Of a stretch of 53,455 bases of DNA, positions 27,961-38,700 are shown one piece after another. Numbering within the stretch: the stretch's first letter is position 1; every line of letters begins with the position of its first letter. Under the pieces are notes generated by a model, which ran no database searches, was not told the origin of the DNA, and saw only the letters and a list, made by a program, of their open reading frames with translations. Position numbers and translations under genes: made by a program. This stretch comes from Pedobacter petrophilus (GTDB lineage Bacteria > Bacteroidota > Bacteroidia > Sphingobacteriales > Sphingobacteriaceae), in the NCBI RefSeq assembly GCF_009674725.1, contig NZ_WKKH01000033.1, positions 1 to 53,455 on the forward strand. Reading direction: 5' to 3'.

Positions 27961-29724
27961 ATGAACAAGAACACACCATTAAATTCAGGGATGCATCCCG
28001 ATTTAAAAATAGAGGTAGCCATTATTGGTGCCGGAACTTCGGGATTGTACTCCGCTTATCGCCTGGTAACAGATCAGCGATTTACCGCCAGCCAGGTGCA
28101 AATCTTTGATATGAATGATAAACTGGGCGGCAGGCTTGAATCGGTTATACTGCCTGGAATGAATTTCTGGGGAGAATTAGGCGGCATGCGTTACCTCACC
28201 TCGCAAGAAATTGTTACAACATTAATTGAGGGCTATCCGCTTACCGAGAAAGATCTTGCTAAACGTACGCCTGTTCTTAAAGATAAAATGACACCAGTGC
28301 CATTCCCCATGGGCGATCCTTCGAAACTGATCATGTACCTTAGAAAAGAGCACTTTAAACAAGATGCATGGACGGTTGCCCAGCGCGAGGGCAAAAAACT
28401 GGCTACCCGGTTTTACCTTAACGATGATGATTTCGGCTTCAGCTCTGATCAGTTATTCAACAAAATTATTTACGATGTTTTAATGGCAGATGCCTGGGTG
28501 GCTCAAACCTATGGCCATAAAATTATCCAGGGACCATCTGTTTACGATTATTCCTTTGAGTTAACCAGCTGGGATTGGGATAACATTAAACCAAAATTGG
28601 TATATAATTTTCCTAACTCCCCTTATGATAAGCGTAAAGTAAACGATTTAGGCTTCTGGAATTTAATCAAAGATCAGGTTTCGCAAGAAGGGTATCAGTT
28701 CTTAGCCAATGCCGGCGGCTATTATTCCAATACCATCAACTGGAACTCGGCCGAAGCATTCCCGTACATGGTGGGCGATTTCACTGCCGGAACCATGTAC
28801 AAAACCATTGATGAAGGCTATGATAGTATTGCCTATGCACTTGCCAATTCTTATATGGAGCATGATGGTGCCTGCATCTGGTCTGAAAATAAACTGCTTA
28901 CTTTTACCAAACAGCATGCTTTACAAAACACCTACCGGTACCAGCTTACCTTTTTAAACCTAAAAACCAACACCAAATGGAACGTATACGCGAAGACCTT
29001 AGTGCTGGCCATGCCGAGAAAAGCTTTAGAACTTTTGGATCAGGAGAATTTCTTTTTTAACGTTAACGAGAATTCGGCTTTAAATAACAATATCCGTTCG
29101 GTAATTATGGAGCCTGCCTTTAAAATATTAATGGGCTTTAAATATCCATGGTGGGAAAATTTAGGAATTAGCTCCGGGCACTCCATCACCGATTTACCGA
29201 TGCGCCAATGCTATTATTTCGGTGAAGATCCTCAAACCAATAATTCGATGTTACTGGGCAGTTATGGCGATATGGAAACCGAAACCTTTTGGAAAGCGCT
29301 AACGGATGATGAATTGCTTTTTGAAGTAAAACCTGCCAAATCAGCCTCCCTGAAAGAGCTGCATCAGCTGGATAGCGTTCAGGCAACGAAGTTAATGGTC
29401 GATGAACTCATGACCCAGCTGCGTGAACTACACGGACCGGAGGTAACCATCCCGGAGCCTTACGTTACTTACTTTAGAGATTGGACGGATGAACCTTTTG
29501 GCGCAGGATACCATGCCTGGAAAGCTGGTTTTTCAGTAAAAAACGTGATGCCATACATGAGAAAGCCGGTAGCGGATGAGCAAATCCATATCATCGGGGA
29601 GGCTTATTCCGATCAGCAAGGCTGGGTTGAAGGTGCTTTCTGTGTTGCAGAAAAAATGCTGCAGGATTATTTTGAACTCAACCGTCCCTTCTGGTTAAGC
29701 GATGGTTACTACCTGGGCTGGTAG
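27961..29724 (+). CDS. Flavin amine oxidase / L-amino-acid oxidase-like protein
   Basis: A 587-residue FAD enzyme of the flavin-containing amine oxidase family. It has VAIIGAGTSGLYSAYRL near residue 19, the acidic end and GG doublet DKLGGRLES near 57, and the GELGGMRYLTSQE motif near 76 typical of L-amino-acid and tryptophan oxidases. The C-terminal FAD motif is IHIIGEAYSDQQGWVEGAF near 540. The protein has no signal peptide. It lies 13 bp after the sarcosine-oxidase-like gene and is followed by a terminator, so the two form a small operon. Reaction probably amino acid to imino acid plus hydrogen peroxide; substrate unknown. Confidence 0.83.
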   Translation: MNKNTPLNSGMHPDLKIEVAIIGAGTSGLYSAYRLVTDQRFTASQVQIFDMNDKLGGRLESVILPGMNFWGELGGMRYLTSQEIVTTLIEGYPLTEKDLAKRTPVLKDKMTPVPFPMGDPSKLIMYLRKEHFKQDAWTVAQREGKKLATRFYLNDDDFGFSSDQLFNKIIYDVLMADAWVAQTYGHKIIQGPSVYDYSFELTSWDWDNIKPKLVYNFPNSPYDKRKVNDLGFWNLIKDQVSQEGYQFLANAGGYYSNTINWNSAEAFPYMVGDFTAGTMYKTIDEGYDSIAYALANSYMEHDGACIWSENKLLTFTKQHALQNTYRYQLTFLNLKTNTKWNVYAKTLVLAMPRKALELLDQENFFFNVNENSALNNNIRSVIMEPAFKILMGFKYPWWENLGISSGHSITDLPMRQCYYFGEDPQTNNSMLLGSYGDMETETFWKALTDDELLFEVKPAKSASLKELHQLDSVQATKLMVDELMTQLRELHGPEVTIPEPYVTYFRDWTDEPFGAGYHAWKAGFSVKNVMPYMRKPVADEQIHIIGEAYSDQQGWVEGAFCVAEKMLQDYFELNRPFWLSDGYYLGW

Positions 29725-29785
29725 GTGTCCACCGCTGGAAATGATTTAGTAATTTCTTCCTGATGCTACGCAATATTTATAGAAA

Positions 29786-29816
29786 CTTGATAGCGGGTAT
29801 GCGCTATCAGGTTTTC
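29786..29816 (+). terminator. Intrinsic terminator after the flavin oxidase pair
   Basis: Perfect arms TGATAGCG (29788-29795) and CGCTATCA (29802-29809), extended by two pairs, with a 6-nt loop and GTTTTC downstream. It sits 61 bp past the oxidase stop and about 75 bp past the end of the convergent minus-strand gene, so it may serve both. Confidence 0.7.
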
Positions 29817-29889
29817 TAAGGCTGATGAAAGGTGAGACGTGGAGTTAAATCAAGAAGCAATTGGTTTAACTTATTATGGTGTGAAGGTT

Positions 29890-30882
29890 TTAAACCGCAA
29901 GAGGCTGCAGATTACTGATGTACTGAGAAACACTTTCTTTTACCAATTTTAAATCTCTAGATTCGTGTTCCTTTAATACCTCGATGCTATTAAGCAATAG
30001 GTTTTCTTTTAGTTTATTATAGTCAGGTGAAATTTCTTCATCTTTTAAAAACGTGCTTACATTATTTAAAAAAGCTTCTTTTCCCTCTTTAAAGTATGAA
30101 GCCTTTACATACATCCAATTGTACAAAATACTGCGGTTGTAGGTATCAGTTTCCATTATTTCCAGTAATTCTTTAAAAAAGAAATCATAATAAAAAATAT
30201 TTCCGAAAAGAGTATCGCAGGCGGTATTGTTCAAAATGGCAAGTTGTATAAAAACCGAGTCAAGTGTATTTTCCATCATCTGTCTAATCTGTTTGAATTT
30301 TCTATAATCCCACTCCTGAACATAGAGCCCCTCGAAATTTCCGGTTAGGATAAACCTTAAAACCGAACGCATTACACTGAAACCCTCAAGATATCTTTTA
30401 CTGCTGAACAGGATTCTGCAAATATTCTGTAATTGCTCTATACGTCTGTATTGCAGTACATCGTAACCTTCTGCTTCAAGCATGGCACTTTGTGATAAAC
30501 CTGCAACCAATAAATTAATCCCTTTCGTATATTCATCTAACTTATAATGATAGTTTGCCCACGCAGATATCTTAAAGAGACTAAGTATGCGTTTAGGTTT
30601 TAAATCAAAATGTTCAAAGGCATTATCTGCTTCTAGCAAAATGGCCAGCGCTTCATTTTTCCGGTTTTTTCGGCACAATACCACGGCTTTAAAATAAACA
30701 TCAGTGAGTTCAGAAATCTGATGATTTACTTCTTTACCCATTTTTTTTTCGGCTTCGGCATTTAGCAACGTGCTGAACACGCCCCGATTTGGTTTTGTAA
30801 ACTTATCAGAAACTATTAGCTGTTCGCGCTTTTGCAACGTTTCGATAAATAATATAGTAGCTGTTTTCATCGCTTTAATCAT
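29890..30882 (-). CDS. Unknown helical (TPR-like) protein coupled to the ABC exporter
   Basis: A 330-residue cytoplasmic protein I do not recognise. It appears entirely helical, with regularly spaced hydrophobic and aromatic residues as in TPR or similar solenoids (for example KISAWANYHYKLDEYTKGIN near residue 107). There is no signal peptide, membrane helix or catalytic motif. Its start codon overlaps the stop of the C39 ABC transporter by 1 bp (TAATG arrangement), so translation is coupled and the protein probably works with export, leader handling or immunity. An alternative start lies at codon 5. Confidence 0.7.
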   Translation of the reverse strand: MIKAMKTATILFIETLQKREQLIVSDKFTKPNRGVFSTLLNAEAEKKMGKEVNHQISELTDVYFKAVVLCRKNRKNEALAILLEADNAFEHFDLKPKRILSLFKISAWANYHYKLDEYTKGINLLVAGLSQSAMLEAEGYDVLQYRRIEQLQNICRILFSSKRYLEGFSVMRSVLRFILTGNFEGLYVQEWDYRKFKQIRQMMENTLDSVFIQLAILNNTACDTLFGNIFYYDFFFKELLEIMETDTYNRSILYNWMYVKASYFKEGKEAFLNNVSTFLKDEEISPDYNKLKENLLLNSIEVLKEHESRDLKLVKESVSQYISNLQPLAV

Positions 30883-33086
30883 TAATTTCCTAACTCAAGT
30901 TGATTTTTAATCAGTTCGTAATAATAGCCTCGCCTGGCCACCAATTCGGTATGGTCTCCCTGCTCTACAACAGCGCCATTATCAAGCACCAGGATGTTAT
31001 CGGCATTTTTTACCGTACTTAAACGATGTGCTACAATGAGCACGGTTTTGCCTTCAAAAAAAGAATACAAACGTTCCATAATTACTTTTTCATTAGATGA
31101 ATCGAGAGAACTGGTGGCTTCATCCAGAAAAATGTATTCAGGGTTTTTATAAACCATGCGTGCAATTAATACCCTTTGGCGCTGCCCGCCACTCAAACCT
31201 TTGCCATCCTCACCTATTTTGGTGTAAATTCCTAATGGCTGGCTTTTAATGTATTGGTCTATATTGGCAATATGGATAGCACGATCCATCTGGGCTGGAT
31301 CTGTAAATTCTTCGTTAAGCGCAATATTATTGGCAATCGTATCAGAGAAAACAAATCCTTCCTGCATCACCACGCCGCAATGCTGGCGCCAAAACCTCGG
31401 ACTAATCATACTAAAGGGCAGATTATCTACATAGATTTCACCGGATGTTGGCTCGCTGATTCTTTGCAATAGTTTTAAAATGGTGGTTTTGCCGCTTCCG
31501 CTGCTTCCAACAATAGCGGTGGTTTTTCCTCCCGGGATGGTAAAATCCAGATTATTTAAAACAGATTTGTTACCTGCACCCGGATAAATAAAGCTCATGT
31601 TTTTAATTTGAATACTTCGGCCGGGTGGCATTTTATAAGTGTAATTTTTAGCTGGCGATTCCTCATCTTCCAAATGCTGTATCTGTTCTAAACGATCCAT
31701 ACTGATTTGTGCATCCTGATAAGATTGTAAGAAAGAAGCCAGTTGCACAATCGGTGCGTTCATCTGACCAATGATAAACTGTATAGCCATCATATCGCCA
31801 AGGCTTACCTGTTTATCAATAACTAACCGGGTAGCCAAAAACAAGATGATGATATTTTTTGCCTGGTTGATAAACGTAGCACCTACCTGCTGGTATTGAC
31901 TAAGTGATAAAGTGCTTACATTTAACCGAAATAGTTTAGCCTGGATGCTTTCCCATTCCCAGATCTTTTTAGTGCCGCAATCATTTATTTTTATTTCATG
32001 AATGCCATTTACAAGTTGCAGTGTTTTTGCCCTGTTCTGAGCCTGCAGTTCAAACCGTTTAAAATCCAGCTTTTTCCTCTTCTCCATGAAAATATAAATC
32101 CATGCAAAATATATAACACTGCCAACAATAAAAACGACACAAATAGTTGGGCTATAAATGAATAATACCACACTGAAAACCAAAAAGGCAATCATCATGA
32201 AGAGTGTATTAAGCGTGCTGCCTGTTAACAGGTTCTCGATCCGTTTGTGGTCTTCTATACGCTGGAGAATATCGCTATTGAGTTTAGTATCAAAAAAAGA
32301 TAGGGGCAGGCTTAATAACTTATTTAAAAAATTAGATAAAATGGCCAGGTTAACCCTTGCCGTGATATGCAAGAGGATCCAACCCCGTAAAAGTTCTACA
32401 GAGGTTTGCCCTAATGTCATTAACAACTGGCCAAAAAGGATAATGTAAATGAAGTGCACATCATCTCCTTTTACCCCTACATCAACCAGGGCCTTGGTAA
32501 AGAAAGGGAAAATCAGTTGTATTACAGCGCCCGCAAACAAACCTGCAGCAAGTTGTTTAAGCAACTTTTTATAATGAAACACATGTTTGAGCAGTACCCC
32601 CATACTGCCACGTTTTTCTACAAGATCTTCTTTAGTGAGGTAAAAATCGGGGGTTGGGCTTAATAATAACGCTATCCCAGCTGCTTTTTGGTTAATATGG
32701 GTATAAGCCCAGTTATTTAAAAATTCGTCATGCGTGTAAGCATGGAGGCCACTGGCTGGATCAGAGATATATACTTTCTTTTTAGTGATTTTATAGACCA
32801 CCACAAAATGATTTCTGCGCCAGTGGATAATACAGGGAAGCTGCCCTCTTTTCTCCAGCTTTTCGAAGGTGATATTACCACCAACAGACTGGATTCCGAT
32901 TTCTTCTGCGGCCTTACTAATGCCTAAAAGTGATACGCCCGTTTTACCGATCTGGCTCAGTGTACGGATTTTTTGGATAGAAAAAAATTTACCATAAAAC
33001 TTAGTTATGATCTGCAGGCAGGTAGGGCCACAGTCCATAACATCATGTTGTTTATAATGCGGAAAATTTGCGAGCTGTATCTTCAT
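30882..33086 (-). CDS. LanT-type peptidase-containing ABC exporter (C39)
   Basis: A 734-residue bacteriocin exporter that cleaves double-Gly leaders and pumps the core peptide across the inner membrane. N-terminal C39 peptidase: oxyanion Gln13, catalytic Cys19 in DVMDCGPTCL, His93 in RRNHFVVVYKI and Asp109 in YISDPASG. Six membrane helices span about 165-440. The ATPase has Walker A GSSGSGKTT, signature LSGGQRQR and Walker B YIFLDEATSSLD. All key residues are intact. It is on the same strand as the lanthipeptide operon but separated from it by the LytS/LytTR pair. The leaders of the four precursor candidates carry the GG sites such a peptidase needs. Confidence 0.93.
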   Translation of the reverse strand: MKIQLANFPHYKQHDVMDCGPTCLQIITKFYGKFFSIQKIRTLSQIGKTGVSLLGISKAAEEIGIQSVGGNITFEKLEKRGQLPCIIHWRRNHFVVVYKITKKKVYISDPASGLHAYTHDEFLNNWAYTHINQKAAGIALLLSPTPDFYLTKEDLVEKRGSMGVLLKHVFHYKKLLKQLAAGLFAGAVIQLIFPFFTKALVDVGVKGDDVHFIYIILFGQLLMTLGQTSVELLRGWILLHITARVNLAILSNFLNKLLSLPLSFFDTKLNSDILQRIEDHKRIENLLTGSTLNTLFMMIAFLVFSVVLFIYSPTICVVFIVGSVIYFAWIYIFMEKRKKLDFKRFELQAQNRAKTLQLVNGIHEIKINDCGTKKIWEWESIQAKLFRLNVSTLSLSQYQQVGATFINQAKNIIILFLATRLVIDKQVSLGDMMAIQFIIGQMNAPIVQLASFLQSYQDAQISMDRLEQIQHLEDEESPAKNYTYKMPPGRSIQIKNMSFIYPGAGNKSVLNNLDFTIPGGKTTAIVGSSGSGKTTILKLLQRISEPTSGEIYVDNLPFSMISPRFWRQHCGVVMQEGFVFSDTIANNIALNEEFTDPAQMDRAIHIANIDQYIKSQPLGIYTKIGEDGKGLSGGQRQRVLIARMVYKNPEYIFLDEATSSLDSSNEKVIMERLYSFFEGKTVLIVAHRLSTVKNADNILVLDNGAVVEQGDHTELVARRGYYYELIKNQLELGN

Positions 33087-33200
33087 TATTGTAAATATTT
33101 AATTACAGGAAAATCTAAAATCTTCTTATTTATCAAAAGAAAAAATATATATTTATCTCTCAACTTTTTTTCGACGAAATCACATATAAACACTACAAAA

Positions 33201-34316
33201 TTGAATATCAGACATACTGCTAAGGGAAATTTTAAGCGGGTGCAAGAGTTGGGATTGGATATAAAATACACCACTACCATCAGAATTGCTTTACATTTAA
33301 TTTTATGGATCTTGCTGGGCTACATGTATTACCGTAGTTACAGCAAATTTGATAAAACCATGGGCTGGCTTCTGGTAGGAAAAGATCTGGTTGCTGTTAC
33401 CAGTATTTTCTATATAGGCTCCTATTTTATATTGGACCGCTATTTATTCAAAGGAAAATTCTTTATTACTATTTTATTTATGGTATTAAGTTATTTATGG
33501 TGGGCTGCGCTAACTTATTTTGTTTGCTTATATCTAAAAGCCAACCTTGCTGCCGATTCTAAACTTCTGCTTTATGCCAATGTGGTGGTAAAAAGTGAGT
33601 TTACAGGAATATTTTCAATCAAGATGTTTTTATTTTATTTTCTTGATTTCCTGTACCTGCTGTTTCCTCCGCTGAGTATAAAATTGATGAAATCTACTGT
33701 GGCACAAAGCAATAAACGTATAGCCCTAGAACGTGATAACCTAAACCTGGAGATTAACTTTTTAAAAGCACAGATAAACCCGCATTTCCTGTTTAATACC
33801 TTAAACAATATTTATCGGATGGTAAATAAGCAGGATGAACAAACCGGCCCAATGGTACTACACCTGGCAGGCTTGATGCGCTATACCCTTTACGAATCTA
33901 ACGACCCGGAAGTTCTGCTATCAAGAGAAATTGAGTTTATAAGAGATTATCTCGAACTTGAAAGCATTAGATATGGTGATGAGGTACAGATTGATTTAGA
34001 TATTGATAAGCCAGAAAACCCATTATTTATTGTACCCCTGATTATATTCCCGTTTATAGAGAATGCCTTTAAACATGGCCCTGATGCCAGCATAGAATCG
34101 GCATGGATTAAGATTAAGATTAAAGTTTTAGGCAATCAGCTGTTTTTTGAGGTAGCAAATAGCTGCACCCACTCCCTTCCAAAAACAAAATTTGGCGGGC
34201 TTGGCATTGCTAACATTCAAAAGAGACTATTGATTCATTACCCTAACGCGCACGAACTTATCATTAACAACGAACCAAACCAATATACAGTAACACTAAA
34301 GCTCCAGCTTAAATAA
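33201..34316 (+). CDS. LytS-type sensor histidine kinase
   Basis: A 371-residue membrane histidine kinase of the LytS/YehU class (His_kinase PF06580 plus HATPase). It has four membrane helices in the first 170 residues and the phosphorylation box AQINPHFLFNTLNN (His195). The ATPase N-box is FPFIENAFKHG and the G-box FGGLGIANIQKRL. No ATG fits; I chose TTG at 33201, in the gap after the divergent exporter start, because upstream codons lie opposite the exporter gene and look non-coding. GTG at 33240 is an alternative. It is paired with the LytTR regulator 31 bp downstream and lies inside the lanthipeptide cluster, so it probably regulates it. Confidence 0.87.
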   Translation: MNIRHTAKGNFKRVQELGLDIKYTTTIRIALHLILWILLGYMYYRSYSKFDKTMGWLLVGKDLVAVTSIFYIGSYFILDRYLFKGKFFITILFMVLSYLWWAALTYFVCLYLKANLAADSKLLLYANVVVKSEFTGIFSIKMFLFYFLDFLYLLFPPLSIKLMKSTVAQSNKRIALERDNLNLEINFLKAQINPHFLFNTLNNIYRMVNKQDEQTGPMVLHLAGLMRYTLYESNDPEVLLSREIEFIRDYLELESIRYGDEVQIDLDIDKPENPLFIVPLIIFPFIENAFKHGPDASIESAWIKIKIKVLGNQLFFEVANSCTHSLPKTKFGGLGIANIQKRLLIHYPNAHELIINNEPNQYTVTLKLQLK

Positions 34317-34347
34317 CCAAACCAATATCTAATCTAAACAAATTTTT

Positions 34348-35058
34348 ATGGCTCTTAAATGTTTAATTATTGATGACGAACCACTTGCCCGCGAAACCCT
34401 GGAAGAATATATATCCAAAACGCCTTTTCTTTCGCTGGTTGGCAGCTGCAAACATGTATTTGAAGCCATAGAAATTTTGCAAAGAGAACAGATTGATGTA
34501 CTCTTTTCAGATATCCATATGCCTGAAGTAAATGGCATAGAACTGATTAAAATGTTACAATATCGTCCATATGTAATTTTCATCACAGCCTATCCCAATT
34601 ACGCTGTTGAAGGTTTCGAACTTGATGCAGTAGACTACATTATTAAGCCTTTCTCGTTTGAACGTTTTTTTAAGGCTGTAAACAAGTGTTTAACAATGAG
34701 CCAGCAGAGAAATAACAAACCTGCAAACGATCAGTCTAAATATCTTTTTGTGAAAGACGGACATAAACTTCACCGTGTACTGTTCGATGAAATTTGTTAC
34801 ATAGAGGCCATGAAAGATTACATTAAAGTAGTGCTGAAAGACCGTAGCATTATTACGCACCTCACGATGAAAAGGGTAGAAGATCAACTTCCTCAAGAAC
34901 AATTTATCAGAATACAAAAATCGTACATCATTAACATCAATAGCCTAAAATATATTAGTGGCAATATGGCCGAACTGCATGATGTGAGTGATAAACTTCC
35001 CATTGGCAAGCAATACAAAGACCTCATTTTTGAACGCTTTGGATTAAAGAACGATTAG
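34348..35058 (+). CDS. LytTR-family response regulator
   Basis: A 236-residue response regulator: receiver domain at residues 1-120 with Asp9/Asp10 acid pocket, phosphorylation Asp55 in LFSDIHMPEVNG and Lys in DYIIKPFS. A LytTR DNA-binding domain spans about 140-232 (FVKDGHKLHRV, EAMKDYIKV, FIRIQKSYIINI). It is the partner of the upstream kinase and probably binds direct repeats ahead of lanthipeptide genes. Its stop overlaps the convergent HlyD-type gene by 4 bp. Confidence 0.93.
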   Translation: MALKCLIIDDEPLARETLEEYISKTPFLSLVGSCKHVFEAIEILQREQIDVLFSDIHMPEVNGIELIKMLQYRPYVIFITAYPNYAVEGFELDAVDYIIKPFSFERFFKAVNKCLTMSQQRNNKPANDQSKYLFVKDGHKLHRVLFDEICYIEAMKDYIKVVLKDRSIITHLTMKRVEDQLPQEQFIRIQKSYIININSLKYISGNMAELHDVSDKLPIGKQYKDLIFERFGLKND

Positions 35059-35747
35059 TTTAGTATTCTGGAGAGTATGGTTTTATTATCGAGGATTAAC
35101 GTCAGTTTACCTTCCAAATTCTGAATAGCCAGATAATTATCATCAATTATTTTTCCCGATGCAGGCTCAATAGTACCCGTAAATGCTAGTGTATTACCAG
35201 ATTTTAATGGCCCGAAACCGTTGAGTTTGCCATATAACGCTAAATCTTTAACTACCTGATTATTTATTGCTATCTTAAAAGAGGTAGCTTTAGCAGTTGT
35301 TAATAAGTGGGCATATTCGGTGCCGATTTTGCCCTTAAACTTAAATGGCCCTTCTGAGGAGACTAATAATGCAAGGGTATCAGGTTTAGATGGGTTAGTC
35401 AATGCGTCTTCGTCGTAAAATAATTTGCCGGCAAAAGGAGCCGTTATTGTTTGGTTTAGTGCCTTACTATCGGCCTGCGCAATGGCTTCGCCTTTTTTAA
35501 CCTGCGTACCTGATGCCTTTAAAAATTTCTTTACACAATATTTTTTTGAAATGATAAAAGCATTTTGCCCGCGATAAATGTGAACCGGGATTATTTCTTT
35601 TTCCGGATAACGTGTAAAGGCAGATAATCCGCCAAGCATGAACAGCAATAAAAGCAGGCTTCCCCCGCCAGATTTAAGGAGCCATTTTGGAGGCTCTCCT
35701 ACAATTTCTTTTATTTCTGCGCTATAAATATGTGCTTTCTTATCCAT
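35055..35747 (-). CDS. Short HlyD-type periplasmic adaptor protein
   Basis: A 230-residue membrane-fusion-like protein. A single N-terminal membrane anchor lies at about 27-46 (SLLLLLFMLGGLSAF). A lipoyl/biotinyl-like half-motif follows (GTQVKKGEAIAQADS near 80), then TITAPFAGKLF and a beta-barrel region. Type I secretion adaptors usually have 350-450 residues with a long coiled-coil hairpin; that hairpin is absent here. It probably bridges the C39 exporter to an outer-membrane partner. It begins 2 bp after the LanB stop and ends the operon. Confidence 0.8.
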   Translation of the reverse strand: MDKKAHIYSAEIKEIVGEPPKWLLKSGGGSLLLLLFMLGGLSAFTRYPEKEIIPVHIYRGQNAFIISKKYCVKKFLKASGTQVKKGEAIAQADSKALNQTITAPFAGKLFYDEDALTNPSKPDTLALLVSSEGPFKFKGKIGTEYAHLLTTAKATSFKIAINNQVVKDLALYGKLNGFGPLKSGNTLAFTGTIEPASGKIIDDNYLAIQNLEGKLTLILDNKTILSRILN

Positions 35748-35749
35748 AA

Positions 35750-38700
35750 TTAATAGGTTTTGGCGGTTAATGTTTTCTGTTTTTTTCTGGCAATAATCCC
35801 TTGATAGTACTTGGTAAGGTAATGGTAAATAACAAGTTCATGCAGACGCTGTTTGGTTACAAAAATCCGATTTAGCGACATGTGTATATAACTTGGAAGA
35901 ATACCGGCAAGCACTGAATCAACATTTTTATCTGGGTGCTCAACCATATATTGTGCCTTTAATTTTTTGTAGGCGGCACGGTTTTCTACTGATCTTGCTT
36001 TAAAAAGTTCAACTGCTGCGGCAACTTCTTCAGCATCTTCATCACCACTTAAAAATCCATTTAAAGCTTTACTAATGGCTCTGTACTTATTGTTAAGCTG
36101 CAAAGTAAGGCCAGAAGTACCACCAAACTCATAATGGAAAGACTGCTGCATTTCTGTTATTAAATTTAGCTTCTGCTGATCCGTCATTTCAAAATCGCTC
36201 AATAAAAAATCAATATTACGGGCTGCAAATAACCAACGGTAATGTTCACCCTCATCTCCTTCAATCATATTAAGAAAATTGATTACAGCTTTGCTATCGT
36301 AATAAAATATAGCTTCACTAAAGGCCATTGTATGTATTCCGTAACGTTCTATCTCCTGCTTATAGGTATCATACTGTATTTTATATATAATTCGTTCTTC
36401 TGCCAGTTTTTTCAAACTTGCATTAATCCGGTTAACGATATTAGCCATTGTTTCTGGCTGGTTAGGGTGCAGAAAGCGGATCCTCAGGTGCCCCTCTGGA
36501 TCATGATACCTTAAGAAAAACCATTTCTCAATCAGGCCCTCTTTGCTTAGACTGTCTACCAGCGGCAATATATAATCCGTTAAAATTTTCTCTCCCCATT
36601 TAGAGCCGCAATAAATTTTAACATAAGTCCACTCCGAACCAAGGTTAAATTTACGCGGTAAATTATGGGCATCACCCTGCACATTCTTAAACTTTTTTTC
36701 AACCATTTCTTCTGTACGAAAGGGAATGATTACTTCGTTCATAAAAGCCTCTCCGGCCTGATCAAGAATCAAGGCAGAATCGTCATCATAGAGAAATTCG
36801 TATAGTATAACGGTACTTTTTTTAAGGCTTTGAGTGAGTAACGTGAGGCCTAAAACACTTTTAAAATCAATCAACAGTTCTCTATCACCCTCTATTGAAA
36901 CCACTTTATTGGGAAGTTTGTACTTGGCAAGGAAAAGATCGAGCTGCTGTGGTGTAGTTAATGCCTTTGTTTCTTCGTACATATCAGGTGTCATTTTCCA
37001 TCGTGCACGTGCCAAAACCAAATGTTTATACACTATTCTCGGTAGGTAGGGCTGATCTTTTAAAGTACCCCAATCCCAACTGATGTTGTAAGCGCCATGT
37101 TGATTCTGCAAATCGCATAAAAATTTATATACTGCAATACCCCCGTTATAGTTATGGGCCGAAGATAACCTGGGGATAACGATTTTATTAAGGTGCTTAG
37201 CGCGCAGTTTAATTTTGTTATTGCTTACAGAGATCATTAAATCTGAAACGGGAATCTGCCTTTCGGCTGGAAGAGAAGAATTACCTAAAAACGGAATTTC
37301 ATATTCCCTTAACTGTGGCCGTTGTAAAATATTTCCAACCCTCGAATCTGGCAGATGAACAATCTCGGCAATAATGGCACCGTCTATATTCTCTTCTTCA
37401 ACCTTTGAACAATCTTTGAGTTTTTGCGATAGAACTGGATCATTTTGAGCGAACCGGGCCAGTAACGGCTGTGCAGACGGACCGCAACAAGCCGATAGAT
37501 TAAATTTAAAATCGCCTTTATCCAGGCGCTCTGTGTTTTTGGTTATAAAATTTCCTATTGCATAAAAAGTTGAGGGGATTGTGTTTTCTTCTTTTTTGCC
37601 AATTGCATTTAAATCATCATCCGTTAAAAGCACAGGGCTACCATGATTTTTAGAACTTTCAAGAAATTTGTTAAAAACCAGTTCCCTGTAATTCGTCCAG
37701 CTAATGCTTCTGGCCGGAGCAGTTTTATTTATAATTAAATCATCTACCAATGGTGCATGGTTATTGTTGCTGGCACCGGCCTTATCATAACCTACACCAG
37801 CATCATTATCAAGTGCTTCTAATAGTTCTATTTCCTGATCTTCATAACGTTCCGTAAATTTTTTAATAAAATTCTTGATCCTTAGTGGTATTTTGTTTTC
37901 ATTTAAAACAGAAAGGGCCTGTATCTCCAAAGCCAGTATATTCATAACCCCAACGTTAATTTCATTATCATCCATTCCGATATGAAGGTCGGTTTGAACA
38001 AGATCTTTGGTATGAGATAACGGGAAATTTTCTTTTATGATGTGATGAATCGCGGTACAGGTTTTAACAAAATCTGCCGGTTCTTGCAAACGGTCTTCAA
38101 TTTCCAGCAGTGCAGCAATACATTTATGCTCCGGATTATTCGTTTTAATGGTATCAATAAGTCTCTTGTAAAATTCGTCACCGGTAACTGTTGGCTCAAG
38201 TTCAGACACCAATATCTGTGCATCAATAACACGATCCAGATAATTTTTAGCATCATCAAGATTTAGGTTAAGCAGCATCAATTCCTTAAGAACAGCTTGA
38301 TAACTTGCCCCCATTTCTGTTTTTTCAATCACGCACTGAATGTACTTAGAATGCTTAATGGCCACTACATAATAATGGCGTTTTTTATTAATAAACTTAT
38401 ATTCAAAATACCTGTAAATCCCCCCGATTTTATACAGGCTATTGTTTACTTTAAAAATAAGCTTGGCCTTAATCTCTTCATCATTGAGTAACGAACGTAC
38501 CAGTTCTGACACATAATTCATATCTAAACGGGTATATTTGGTTAACCGGTATTCTGGCTGTTTCAGAATCAATTTACTAATATCACCGGTAATTTTACCT
38601 GTGTTGTAACCCGAAAACAAACCGTAAGGCGTAGCACGCGTACTCATCCTCAACAAATATTTATATAAGGTAAGCAGTAGTTTTTCTTCTATTTCATCTG

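Noticed and set aside
32973..33200. Longer N-terminus of the LytS kinase starting at an ATG at 32973
   Set aside because: It would overlap the exporter gene on the other strand by over 100 bp, and the extra residues do not look like protein of this family.
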